Part shown: piece after piece, positions 1 to 7,968 of the stretch
Numbering within the stretch: the stretch's first letter is position 1
Layout of the letters: the number at the start of each line of letters is the position of its first letter
Origin: Arthrobacter sp. SLBN-100
GTDB lineage: Bacteria; Actinomycetota; Actinomycetes; Actinomycetales; Micrococcaceae
Length of the DNA: 64,000 nt
Assembly: GCF_006715305.1 (NCBI RefSeq)
Contig: NZ_VFMY01000001.1
Location: 4,340,001 to 4,404,000, forward strand
Reading direction: 5' to 3'
The notes under the pieces: generated by a model
The model's database searches: none
Seen by the model: the letters and a program-made list of their open reading frames with translations, nothing else
Told to the model about the DNA's origin: nothing
Program-made: the position numbers and the translations under genes

Positions 1-365
1 CGGATGAGCCGCAGGGTGTTGATGAACAGGACCGCCCAGCCGGCAGCCAGTACCGCCAACACGATGATGATGGCGAGTGAGGCAAAAGGATTGGTAATGG
101 TGTTGATGAGCACGGTCCGGTTGACCAGCAGCAGGAGTAGGGCCAGCACCAGTGCCGCCCAGACGCAGAGCGTCACCCGCAGCGCGGCGCGGCCAAGTTT
201 TCGGTCGCCGGCTACGAGCTGGGCGCTTCCGGGAACCAGGAGGGTCATCAGGACAAGCACAAAGGCGCGCTTGGTCCGGACCTGGGGGGAGGCGCTGACC
301 GGATAGCGGACGGGGTCGGTCAGCGCAGTGTCCGAGGGCGACTTCTGGATCTTGCTGCTGGACAT
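1..365 (-). CDS. LytR-CpsA-Psr (LCP) family protein, N-terminal part
   Basis: The first 121 codons of a gene that runs off the left edge of the window. The start is the ATG ending at 365 (protein begins MSSSKIQKSP), ten bases after the purE stop. What is visible is a short polar N-terminus followed by three hydrophobic stretches, at about residues 33-50, 60-80 and 88-118, with a positively charged loop (GDRKLGRAALR) between the first two. Multi-pass N-termini ahead of an extracellular LCP domain are typical of actinobacterial LCP proteins, which attach glycopolymers to peptidoglycan. The catalytic domain itself is not in the window. The assignment rests on this N-terminus and on gene order: an LCP gene (Rv3267) lies in the matching M. 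tuberculosis block. Confidence 0.7.
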   Translation of the reverse strand, partial: MSSSKIQKSPSDTALTDPVRYPVSASPQVRTKRAFVLVLMTLLVPGSAQLVAGDRKLGRAALRVTLCVWAALVLALLLLLVNRTVLINTITNPFASLAIIIVLAVLAAGWAVLFINTLRLI

Positions 366-375
366 GGCCGCCTTC

Positions 376-960
376 CTAACGGCTGCCCCGGAGCGGCCCG
401 TTGCCTTCTGCGAAGACCTCGCTGACCTTCTGCCGGAGGTTCGCCCCCTTGCGGCTAGCCACCGCGTTGAGGTCTGCGGCGAATTCGATAAGGTCCGCGC
501 GCAGCGAGGCGGCGAGCTCATCAGTGCCTGCTGCCAGCATCCGGACCGCAAGGAGTCCGGCATTGCGGGCGCCCGCGATGGAAACCGTGGCCACGGGAAC
601 GCCGGCCGGCATCTGCACGATGGAGAGCAGGGAATCCATCCCGTCCAGGGTCTTGAGCGGTACGGGCACCCCGATCACGGGAAGGGGCGTGACGCTGGCC
701 AGCATTCCGGGCAGGTGGGCGGCACCACCGGCGCCCGCGATGATGACCCTCAGCCCGCGCTCGTGCGCCGTCTGGCCGTAGCGGATCATCTCCGTGGGCA
801 TGCGGTGTGCGGACACAACATCGGCTTCGAACGGTATCCCGAACTCCGCGAGGGCTTCCGCTGCTGCTTCCATCACGGGCCAGTCGGAGTCGGAACCCAT
901 GACCAGGCCCACCAGGGGGCTGGCTGCGGAACCTTGGACCCGGGCGGCTTCGGCACTCAT
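376..960 (-). CDS. purE: N5-carboxyaminoimidazole ribonucleotide mutase PurE
   Basis: Class I PurE (194 residues) converts N5-CAIR to CAIR in de novo purine synthesis, in the cytoplasm. The substrate-binding signature [10 protein letters not shown] is near residue 21, followed by SAHRMP near 50 and the glycine-rich [12 protein letters not shown] loop near 75. These are hallmarks of the bacterial mutase, and the length is normal apart from about 15 extra N-terminal residues. Its ATG overlaps the purK stop by four bases (ATGA), so it is translationally coupled to purK. The LCP gene follows after ten bases. Confidence 0.97.
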   Translation of the reverse strand: MSAEAARVQGSAASPLVGLVMGSDSDWPVMEAAAEALAEFGIPFEADVVSAHRMPTEMIRYGQTAHERGLRVIIAGAGGAAHLPGMLASVTPLPVIGVPVPLKTLDGMDSLLSIVQMPAGVPVATVSIAGARNAGLLAVRMLAAGTDELAASLRADLIEFAADLNAVASRKGANLRQKVSEVFAEGNGPLRGSR

Positions 961-2153
961 GCGTTCTCCTCAAAAATTGCTGGCGGTTCTTCGGCCGGCA
1001 CCCGCCCGTCGCGGATGATGCCTGCCACCACTGCGGCACGGCGTCGAACAGACTCAACCTCCGCCGTCGACGTACCCGCCAGGTTGACGTGGCCGATCTT
1101 GCGGCCCGGGCGCACGGATTTGCCGTAGCAGTGCACCTTGGCCGCAGGTTCGCTGGCAAGAGCCAGCGGGAAAGCGGAGAAGAGGTCCTGGTTGTCGCCG
1201 CCCAGGAAGTTCTTCATCACCACCACCGGTGCCAGGGCATCGGTGGCACCCAGGGGCAGATTCAGTACAGCCCGAAGGTGCTGCTCAAACTGGCTTGTTA
1301 CCGACCCGTCCTGCGTCCAGTGCCCCGTGTTGTGCGGCCGCATCGCGAGTTCATTGATCAGGAAGCCCGCCCCAGTTCCAGGCGTCTCGAAGAGTTCCAC
1401 GGCCAGGACGCCAGTGACTCCAAGTTCGTTGGCGATCCGCAGTGCGGCGTCCTCCGCTGCGGCAGCAACCTCCACCGGGATATCGAGGGCAGGGGCAATG
1501 ACTTCGTCGCAGACGCCGTCCACCTGGACAGTGTGAACTACGGGCCACGCCCGGGCTTCGCCGTCAGGCGTCCGTGCAACCAGCGCGGACAGTTCGCGGG
1601 TGAATTCCACTTTTGCTTCTGCGAGGAGGGGGCTCATGGCCTCGAACCAGCTGCTGGTTTCGGCGGCCTCTTCCGGGGAGGAGATGATCCGTACGCCCTT
1701 GCCGTCGTAGCCGCCGCGCGGCATCTTCAGCACCACGGGCCAGCCGGTTTGCTCACCAAAGCTGACGAGCGCGGCCACGTCGGAAACGGAAGCCCAGGCG
1801 GGATTCGGCAGTTCCAGGCGGTCGATGGCGGCGCGCATTACGAGTTTGTCCTGGGCATGGACGAGGGCATCCGGCCCGGGCTGGACATTGACGCCGGCTT
1901 CCTGCAGGGCCCGGAGATGGGCTGTGGGAACGTGCTCGTGGTCGAACGTCATCACATCCAAGCCCTTGGAGAATTCCAGCAGGGCCTGGAAGTCCTTGTA
2001 GTCGCCCACCGGCGAGGAGGACACTGCCGGGACGGCGGAAACGTCGTCACTTTCGGCAAGGACGCGGAGTTCGAAGCCGAGTGCTGTTGCCGCTGGGGCC
2101 ATCATTCGCGCGAGCTGGCCGCCGCCAACCACACCTATTACTGGAAAAGTCAC
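957..2153 (-). CDS. purK: 5-(carboxyamino)imidazole ribonucleotide synthase PurK
   Basis: PurK (398 residues) uses ATP and bicarbonate to carboxylate AIR, giving the substrate for PurE. It is an ATP-grasp enzyme. The N-terminal Rossmann-like motif [11 protein letters not shown] is followed by the ATP-grasp lysine loop [14 protein letters not shown] near residue 142, and by [14 protein letters not shown] near 270, which carries metal- and substrate-binding residues. The start is a GTG at 2151-2153. A TAGGCT -10 box ends seven bases upstream and no ribosome binding site is visible, so the mRNA is probably leaderless. Head of the purK-purE(-LCP) operon. Confidence 0.97.
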   Translation of the reverse strand: MTFPVIGVVGGGQLARMMAPAATALGFELRVLAESDDVSAVPAVSSSPVGDYKDFQALLEFSKGLDVMTFDHEHVPTAHLRALQEAGVNVQPGPDALVHAQDKLVMRAAIDRLELPNPAWASVSDVAALVSFGEQTGWPVVLKMPRGGYDGKGVRIISSPEEAAETSSWFEAMSPLLAEAKVEFTRELSALVARTPDGEARAWPVVHTVQVDGVCDEVIAPALDIPVEVAAAAEDAALRIANELGVTGVLAVELFETPGTGAGFLINELAMRPHNTGHWTQDGSVTSQFEQHLRAVLNLPLGATDALAPVVVMKNFLGGDNQDLFSAFPLALASEPAAKVHCYGKSVRPGRKIGHVNLAGTSTAEVESVRRRAAVVAGIIRDGRVPAEEPPAIFEENA

Positions 2154-2166
2154 ATGGGCCAGCCTA
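2154..2166 (-). promoter_or_regulatory. Putative leaderless promoter of purK
   Basis: On the minus strand TAGGCT (2166-2161) is followed by seven bases and then the purK GTG. The expected transcription start falls on or next to the start codon. Confidence 0.55.
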
Positions 2167-2328
2167 CCGAAAACCGCCCCGTATCCCGCCTTCGGGACGC
2201 GGGAGCGGCTGAGTTTTTCGGTGCGCGGGCCCTCAGGTGAAGCAAGTTAGGGGAGCTGCCATGCAGCTTCGGGGGCTAAAATAGGGCTTTGGCCGTGTGG
2301 CCCATTGTTTCAACGGCCATGGAGGGTC

Positions 2329-2898
2329 ATGTTTAGCGCACTTGCAGAACGTATCCGGGGACTCGCCTCGCTTTTCTGGCGTGAGGTGGCCAAGTTCGGT
2401 GCCGTGGGCGGTGTGGCATTCGTCATCGATAATGGCCTCACGTATTACCTCATGCACGGGCCGATGTCAGACAGCGAGGCCAAGGCCCGGTTTGTGGGTG
2501 CCTCGGTGGCCACCATCTTTTCCTGGATTGCGAACCGCCTCTGGACCTTCCGGCACCGCCGGCAGGCGAACGTGCTGCGCGAGTTCCTGATGTTCATCCT
2601 CATCAACGGCATCGGCATCGGGATCTCCACCGGGTTCACCGCCCTTGCCAAGTACGGACTTGGCGTCACGGACAAGAACCTGCTGTTCTTCGCCGGAGTT
2701 GCAGGCATCCTGGTAGCTACAGTGGTCCGGTTCTTCGCCTACCGGTTCCTCGTGTTCAACCAGGAACTGGATCAGGAACCCGAATTCTCGCACGACCACG
2801 AGCTCATCGAAATCCACCATGGCAAGGGTTCAGGTACAGCCGCCGATGTGGCGGAGCCCGAATCCTTTGCCGGGGACCCTGCCCAGCCCAAAAAGTAG
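2329..2898 (+). CDS. GtrA family membrane protein
   Basis: A small membrane protein of 189 residues with four predicted transmembrane segments in the GtrA fold. The signature KFGAVGGVAFVIDNGLTYYL comes at about residues 17-36. The second segment holds ATIFSWIANRLWTF, and the last (VATVVRFFAYRFLVFN) ends in the RF-x-x-YRFLVF motif typical of the family. GtrA proteins are thought to translocate or present lipid-linked sugars for cell-envelope glycosylation. The polar C-terminal tail of about 40 residues is not conserved. The ATG at 2329 follows GGAGGG very closely (two bases), so an in-frame TTG at 2305 is a real alternative. A TAAAAT -10 box at 2277-2282 could drive it. The gene diverges from purK, as Rv3277 does from Rv3276c. 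Confidence 0.88.
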   Translation: MFSALAERIRGLASLFWREVAKFGAVGGVAFVIDNGLTYYLMHGPMSDSEAKARFVGASVATIFSWIANRLWTFRHRRQANVLREFLMFILINGIGIGISTGFTALAKYGLGVTDKNLLFFAGVAGILVATVVRFFAYRFLVFNQELDQEPEFSHDHELIEIHHGKGSGTAADVAEPESFAGDPAQPKK

Positions 2899-2900
2899 GG

Positions 2901-2964
2901 GTGGCAGCCCCAAAAGCAGGGTGGCAGCCCCAACAATCAAGGGTGGCAGCCCCAAGCAGCAGGG
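2901..2964 (+). repeat. Imperfect short tandem repeat, 3 copies of about 20-22 bp
   Basis: Three copies of a unit beginning GTGGCAGCCCCAA start at 2901, 2921 and 2943, with variable tails. They fill the gap between the converging GtrA and TIGR03089 genes, starting just after the GtrA stop codon. No terminator hairpin is obvious here. Confidence 0.8.
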
Positions 2965-2986
2965 GCGCCGAGTGGGAGCCGTCTGT

Positions 2987-3685
2987 TCAGCTGCCGTGGA
3001 TGCGTTCCGCGGCAAGCAGCTTCCCGGTGTCCGCCACATCCGGGTGCGTGAGCACCACTGAACCTCCGCCGCGCCAGGCGCCCAGCGCATTGGCCAAGGC
3101 GGCCTCGAGCCCGTCGCTGCCCGGGACGTGCAGCCGGACCCCGTCTTCATGGCTCACTGCGAAGCTGTTCAAAAGATCCTCGTGGAGATGCCGGCGCCCG
3201 TCGGATGCGACGATGGCGCAGGCCGACGGATCGGGGTCGGCATGCTGCATAAAAAAATCCGCGTGGGAGCGCACCTCCGCAGCGTAATCCAGGAAGCCGG
3301 CCGGAAGTCCGCCGTCCCACCGCATGGCGAGGGCCGGCAGCGCAACTGCCACTACGGCGTCGTAATTTCCGGTAACTGACTCCGGCGCGGCGGTGGCCAG
3401 GAAGTCGGCCCCGTCCCCGTTGAGCACAGTCTCCAGGCCGAGTTGCCAGGCGGCCAACGCCCAGACCATGGCTTTCCAGTGGACCGGAAGGTCCAGCGCC
3501 AGCCGCATGCCGGGCCCGGCGTCCAGCTCGTCCTGGAGGAGGTTGCTGGTCTTGGCCACCCAGTTGTCCAGGACCTTTCCGGACAATTCCACCCGCTCGG
3601 CGTCAGGGCCGTACCAAGTGAGCCGCGGGGCTGTGGAGTTGCCGGAACGAAGACTGGTCATCAAGTCGATTGCGGGGGTCGTCAT
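2987..3685 (-). CDS. TIGR03089 family protein
   Basis: A 232-residue actinobacterial protein of the TIGR03089 family, which resembles the N-terminal part of AMP-dependent synthetases but is far too short to be one and lacks the P-loop TSGTTGxPKG. Visible family features are the N-terminal DLMTSLRSGNSTAPRLTWYG, a LSGKVLDNWVAKTSNLL segment like the adenylation-domain opening, and GGGSVVLTHPD near the end. Its reaction is unknown. The ATG at 3685 has no clear ribosome binding site. CAGGAT, a -10-like hexamer, ends exactly six bases upstream, so the mRNA may be leaderless. The homologue Rv3268 lies in the equivalent M. tuberculosis block, close to the LCP gene. Confidence 0.85.
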   Translation of the reverse strand: MTTPAIDLMTSLRSGNSTAPRLTWYGPDAERVELSGKVLDNWVAKTSNLLQDELDAGPGMRLALDLPVHWKAMVWALAAWQLGLETVLNGDGADFLATAAPESVTGNYDAVVAVALPALAMRWDGGLPAGFLDYAAEVRSHADFFMQHADPDPSACAIVASDGRRHLHEDLLNSFAVSHEDGVRLHVPGSDGLEAALANALGAWRGGGSVVLTHPDVADTGKLLAAERIHGS

Positions 3686-3756
3686 GGCTCAATCCTGCCA
3701 TCCGCTGATCCGCGGGTCACCCGTTGCTTCGCACCGCTTCTTCGGTTCGCGGAACG

Positions 3757-3772
3757 TGTGATATTTGTCACT
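3757..3772. promoter_or_regulatory. CRP/GlxR-like operator
   Basis: TGTGA-TATTTG-TCACT matches nine of ten conserved positions of the CRP consensus TGTGA-N6-TCACA used by actinobacterial Crp/GlxR. It lies 72 bases upstream of the TIGR03089 start and about 300 bases upstream of whiB, in the divergent intergenic region 3686-4075. Binding is inferred. Confidence 0.5.
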
Positions 3773-3958
3773 TGTGGTACTAAGCCTACTTGCTATTTGC
3801 GGGCGGAGCGGCTATTTTCCGCGAAAGTATGCGCCTTTTGATGTTCCCGCGCCCCCATTTCGCTTCCTGGGGGCCGGCGGCGAGCCGGAGTCGGTGAAAA
3901 ACTCGGGCGTGGCGTTCGAAACTTCCTAGGTTTTACTGATTATTATCCGGGCAGCGGC

Positions 3959-3987
3959 TTGACTCACCCTAGTTACACGCGTGTAAT
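3959..3987 (+). promoter_or_regulatory. whiB promoter with an embedded palindrome
   Basis: TTGACT (3959-3964) and TGTAAT (3982-3987) are separated by 17 bases, a good housekeeping-sigma promoter. The spacer and -10 contain the perfect 14-bp palindrome TTACACGCGTGTAA (3973-3986), positioned where a bound repressor would block RNA polymerase. The predicted mRNA would have a leader of about 80 bases before the whiB ATG at 4076. Confidence 0.6.
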
Positions 3988-4075
3988 TAGATAACTAAAG
4001 GCAACTGCGTAAATACCGGCACACAACCGAGTGTCCACGTATCCAGGCAGTAGCTGCAACATCAGGAGGGTCGCC

Positions 4076-4609
4076 ATGGGGCAAGCAGAGCGTATCCAGG
4101 AAGATGCCGTCGTGGCCGGTCAGGCGTCGGCGAAATATCGTGCACGGGGGGTGCCAAGCGATTGGTACGTTGACCCGGCCGATCCTGATGCGGCAGAACG
4201 GTACAACACAAACAACAAGGACTTACTCCAGGACCAGGCCACGGCATTCCTCGCCGCGCATGAAGCCCTCCTGGACGGCGGTGAGGACCCCGAGGACGAG
4301 CTTGACCCACCCATGGAACTGGCGGCGCCCGGAACTTCCCAGCCGGTCTGGATCGGTCTGCCCTTCCAACAGGACTTTGGCGACGAAGGCGAACTTGGCT
4401 GGCAGTCGGACGCCTTGTGCGCCCAAACAGACCCCGAGGCATTCTTCCCCGAAAAGGGCGGATCCACCCGCGATGCGAAAAAGGTGTGCGGTGCCTGCAA
4501 CGTGCGGTCGCAATGCCTTGAGTACGCCCTGGCGAACGACGAGCGGTTCGGCATCTGGGGAGGCCTTTCCGAGCGCGAGCGCCGGCGGCTAAGGAAGCGA
4601 GCAATCTAA
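4076..4609 (+). CDS. whiB2: WhiB family iron-sulfur transcriptional regulator (WhiB2/WhmD type)
   Basis: A 177-residue WhiB protein. Four cysteines at about residues 115, 138, 141 and 147 (C-x22-C-x2-C-x5-C) would bind a [4Fe-4S] cluster. They are followed by the GIWGG turn and a basic tail (SERERRRLRKRAI) that contacts DNA. WhiB proteins bind the housekeeping sigma factor. The 110-residue acidic N-terminal extension is longer than in short WhiB proteins. The ATG at 4076 is chosen because GGAGGG lies five bases upstream. The WhiB2 assignment rests on position: in M. tuberculosis whiB2 (Rv3260c), required for septation, lies between the same neighbours. It is followed after 30 bases by the GT2 gene. 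Confidence 0.9.
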   Translation: MGQAERIQEDAVVAGQASAKYRARGVPSDWYVDPADPDAAERYNTNNKDLLQDQATAFLAAHEALLDGGEDPEDELDPPMELAAPGTSQPVWIGLPFQQDFGDEGELGWQSDALCAQTDPEAFFPEKGGSTRDAKKVCGACNVRSQCLEYALANDERFGIWGGLSERERRRLRKRAI

Positions 4610-4638
4610 TTCATCAGGATGTCCACGTCACTGCCGTT

Positions 4639-7600
4639 GTGGTTGCCCACAACGGCAGTGCCTATCTCCCCAGAACCTTGGCAGCACTGGCGGACCAGAG
4701 CCGGCCGGCAGACTACGTCATCGGAGTCGACGCCGGTTCACGCGACGATTCGGAGGTCCTCCTTCAGCGGGCTTTGGGTGTGGCACACGTTGTAAGCCAC
4801 CGCGGGAAGCACGGCATGGGCGCTGCGGTAAACGCAGGCCTCGCCCAGCTCGCACCCTCGCGGCGCGAGGCAGCCACTGGCAGTTCGGAGTGGATCTGGC
4901 TGCTTCACGACGATGCCGCGCCCGGCCCGGAAGCCCTGGCTGAACTTCTCACGGCCGTTGAACGTGCCCCCTCTGTCACCGTCGCCGGCTGCAAGCAGTT
5001 GGATTGGCACGCCGAACGCCAGTTGATCGATGTCGGCCTTTCAACGAGCCGTTGGGCGGAACGGCTGACCCTGATTGACGCCGATGAACTGGACCAGGGG
5101 CAATACGACGGCCGCACCGATACCTTTGCGGTGAATTCAGCAGGCATGCTGGTCCGGCGGGACGTCTGGGAGCAGCTGGGCGGCTTCGACCCCGCCCTGC
5201 CGGGCAGCGGCGACGACGTTGACTTCTGCTGGCGCAACCGGCTGGCCGGACACCGGGTGGTGGTTGTCCCCGCAGCCAGGATGTTCCACGTGGCGCACCG
5301 GCCGAACGCCCTGGGGAACGCTGCTGCAGCCCGAAAGGCCCAGGTCCATCTGCGCCTGAAGCATGCACCGCTGTGGATGGTGCCGGTCCACGCGGCAGCT
5401 GCCCTGCTGGGAAGCATCTTCAAATTCGTGCTCAGCATTGCCGTCAAGGATCCCGGGCACGGCATCACGCAGCTCGTAGCGACCTTCGCTGCGCTGGGCA
5501 GGCCCAGCGCAGTCATCAAGGCCAGGCGGACAGCCCGGAAGACGCGCCGGATCAGGCGCTCCGTCATCCGCAAACTGCAGACACCGAGGCGGGAGGTCTG
5601 GAGCCACCGGCGTTCGCTCATGGAAGCCCTGGGTTCGGACACCAACGCGGTTGACGACCTCGAGCATGACCCCCTGGCACATCAGCCCAGCGGTGACGCT
5701 TCGGACGACTTTGCGGCGCTGGCCACCAGTAAACGCGGCTGGATAGGTAACGGGGCGCTGGGCGCCGTCATCATCGCGTCGGTCACGTCGCTGCTGGGAC
5801 TGACCGGAATCTTCGGAGCCCCGGCAGTATCCGGCGGTGCACTGATTCCCGTTGCCGCCGGGCTGGGCGACATCTGGCACCATGCGTCAAGCTGGTGGAT
5901 ATCCCTGGGCGCCGGACTCCCCGGCCGCGGGGACCCCTTCGGCTATGTCCTCTGGATCCTGGGGGTGCTGGGCGGCGGTGACGCCAATGCGGCCATGGCC
6001 TGGCTGCTCCTGCTCAGCACGCCGCTGTCCGGCCTGACAGCCTGGTTTGCTGCCGGCGGACTGACCGTTCGCCGCCGCCTGCGCCTGGCGGCAGCGCTTT
6101 TCTGGGCCGCTGCCCCCGCCCTGCAGGTGGCCCTGAATCAAGGCCGCGCCGGGGCCCTCATCGCCCACATCATGATTCCCCTGCTGGCTCTTGCCCTGCT
6201 GCGGGCTACCGGCTCGGCCGTGGGCCAAGGCCGGTTCGAGGCGCCCGCTCCCGGCGACCGCCGCTTTACGGACAAGCCAGCGGTCAAACCGGGTATTAAC
6301 GGGATGCCGTCCTGGACTGCGGCGGCGGCGGCAGGCCTGGCGATGGCGGTAGTGACAGCTTCCGCGCCTTCCCTGCTGATTCCGGCCACCGTGGTGATAG
6401 TGCTCTGCGGGGTCCTCCTGCGCCGCCGCGGGCGCACCGTGTGGTGGGCCCTGCTGCCTACGGCCGCCCTGTTCATTCCCTTCGGACTATCCACCCTCGA
6501 CAGGCCCCGGGCCGTGCTGGCTGATCCCGGCGTGCCGCTGGCCTTCGACGCCGCTCCGTTGTGGCAGCAGCTGCTGGGCCAGCCTCTTGAGTTCGGCCAG
6601 GGCGGCGGCCTTTCCGGACTTCCGTATTTCGCCGAAGGCACCCTGCCCTGGGCAGCGCTGCTGGCTTTCCTGGCAGCCGGCCCGGTCCTGCTCCTGGCCG
6701 TGGCCGGAATTTGGCTGCCGGGCCGCCGGACCGCAATTGCCAGGTCGCTCTGGGTTGTCGCCACCATCGCCCTGGCCGGAGGCTGGCTCGCGGGGCAGGT
6801 GGCTGCCGGCATCAACGCCAACATCATGGTCACCCCCTTTCCCGGCCCGGCTGTTTCTGCCGCAGCCTTTGCACTTCTTGGCGCCGGCCTGCTTGGGGCG
6901 GAACAGCTCCTTGGCCGTGCGGACCGGGCAGCAGAAGGTGGGGCGAAGCACAAACTGGCACTGCGGTCCGCCACAGCATTGGGCATGGTGCTCCTTATGG
7001 TTGGACCGTTGGCCGGGATGGCAGCCTGGTCGGCGCAGAACCTTCTTCGTACGTCCCCGGTGGCGGCGCAAGCGCCTGCGCGCTCCGATGCTCCGCTGGG
7101 CACGCCGCGCCTGGTGGAATCCGCCGGCCAGCGCATCCTGCCGGCCACGGCCATCGACCGGGGGACCGGGCCCGAACAGACACGCACCCTGTTGATCAGC
7201 ACCCGTGATGACGGCACCTACGACGCCTCGTTGATGCGCGGTGCGGGGACCACACTCGACAGCCTCTCGGCCATCGCCTCGGCGCGGAACATCCTGGGCG
7301 CGCCGGGCTCCGAAACGGTCCGCGAGGACGACGCGGCGAGGGCCGCGGTCCGCCGGGTGGTCGCCACCCTGGTTGCCGGCCAGGGCGTGGATCCCAGGAC
7401 GGACCTGGAGCAGCTGGGCGCCGGCTTTGTGGTGCTGCGGGCGGCCGACACCGCCGCGCAGCTGACTGCCAGCAGGATGGACGCGGTGCCCGGACTCATT
7501 GCAGTGGGGCAGACCGACGTCGGCTGGCTCTGGCGCATCACTCCGCTGAACCAGCCGGCGCTGCAGCCGGCGGACATCACGCACCGGGTGCGGATCGTCG

Positions 7601-7968
7601 ACAGCAATGGCTCAGCGATTGGCCTGGTTCCTTCGGACTACGACGACGTCGATGCTTCAATTCCCGAAGGTCCTGAGGGCCGCCTCGTGGTGCTGGCAGA
7701 ACGGGCAGATCCCGGCTGGACTGCGTGGCTGGACGGCCGGAAGCTGACTGCAACCACGTCCGGGTGGTCCCAGGCCTTCACCCTTCCGCCCTCGGCCGGC
7801 CACCTGACGGTGCGGTACGAAAACCCGGGGGCGTTGTGGGCTGGAATTGGCCAGGCCGCGGTCATCGGGCTCACTGTGATGCTGGCCATCCCCATGCCGG
7901 CGCGGCGCCAACGAACCGGCCTTTCACGGGATGAAGGCTCCCTGCGTAAGGAACACCAGAATGCATAA
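4639..7968 (+). CDS. Large membrane glycosyltransferase family 2 protein
   Basis: About 1,110 residues. The N-terminal 230 residues are a GT-A (GT2) domain: a VVAHNG first strand, VDAGSRDDS, the DDAAPG loop (DxD-like), and GSGDDVDFCWRNRLAG with the catalytic-region aspartates. After a basic linker (about 290-340) there are roughly a dozen hydrophobic segments from about residue 370 to 800, and a C-terminal extracytoplasmic region ending in one more helix. This suggests transfer of sugar from an activated donor to a lipid carrier or envelope polymer. The substrate is unknown. The GTG at 4639 is the only standard start but it cuts into the first beta strand (VTAVVVAHNG); an ATT at 4609 is the only near-cognate codon that would keep it whole. 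The 3' end overlaps the next start by eight bases. Confidence 0.85.
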   Translation: MVAHNGSAYLPRTLAALADQSRPADYVIGVDAGSRDDSEVLLQRALGVAHVVSHRGKHGMGAAVNAGLAQLAPSRREAATGSSEWIWLLHDDAAPGPEALAELLTAVERAPSVTVAGCKQLDWHAERQLIDVGLSTSRWAERLTLIDADELDQGQYDGRTDTFAVNSAGMLVRRDVWEQLGGFDPALPGSGDDVDFCWRNRLAGHRVVVVPAARMFHVAHRPNALGNAAAARKAQVHLRLKHAPLWMVPVHAAAALLGSIFKFVLSIAVKDPGHGITQLVATFAALGRPSAVIKARRTARKTRRIRRSVIRKLQTPRREVWSHRRSLMEALGSDTNAVDDLEHDPLAHQPSGDASDDFAALATSKRGWIGNGALGAVIIASVTSLLGLTGIFGAPAVSGGALIPVAAGLGDIWHHASSWWISLGAGLPGRGDPFGYVLWILGVLGGGDANAAMAWLLLLSTPLSGLTAWFAAGGLTVRRRLRLAAALFWAAAPALQVALNQGRAGALIAHIMIPLLALALLRATGSAVGQGRFEAPAPGDRRFTDKPAVKPGINGMPSWTAAAAAGLAMAVVTASAPSLLIPATVVIVLCGVLLRRRGRTVWWALLPTAALFIPFGLSTLDRPRAVLADPGVPLAFDAAPLWQQLLGQPLEFGQGGGLSGLPYFAEGTLPWAALLAFLAAGPVLLLAVAGIWLPGRRTAIARSLWVVATIALAGGWLAGQVAAGINANIMVTPFPGPAVSAAAFALLGAGLLGAEQLLGRADRAAEGGAKHKLALRSATALGMVLLMVGPLAGMAAWSAQNLLRTSPVAAQAPARSDAPLGTPRLVESAGQRILPATAIDRGTGPEQTRTLLISTRDDGTYDASLMRGAGTTLDSLSAIASARNILGAPGSETVREDDAARAAVRRVVATLVAGQGVDPRTDLEQLGAGFVVLRAADTAAQLTASRMDAVPGLIAVGQTDVGWLWRITPLNQPALQPADITHRVRIVDSNGSAIGLVPSDYDDVDASIPEGPEGRLVVLAERADPGWTAWLDGRKLTATTSGWSQAFTLPPSAGHLTVRYENPGALWAGIGQAAVIGLTVMLAIPMPARRQRTGLSRDEGSLRKEHQNA

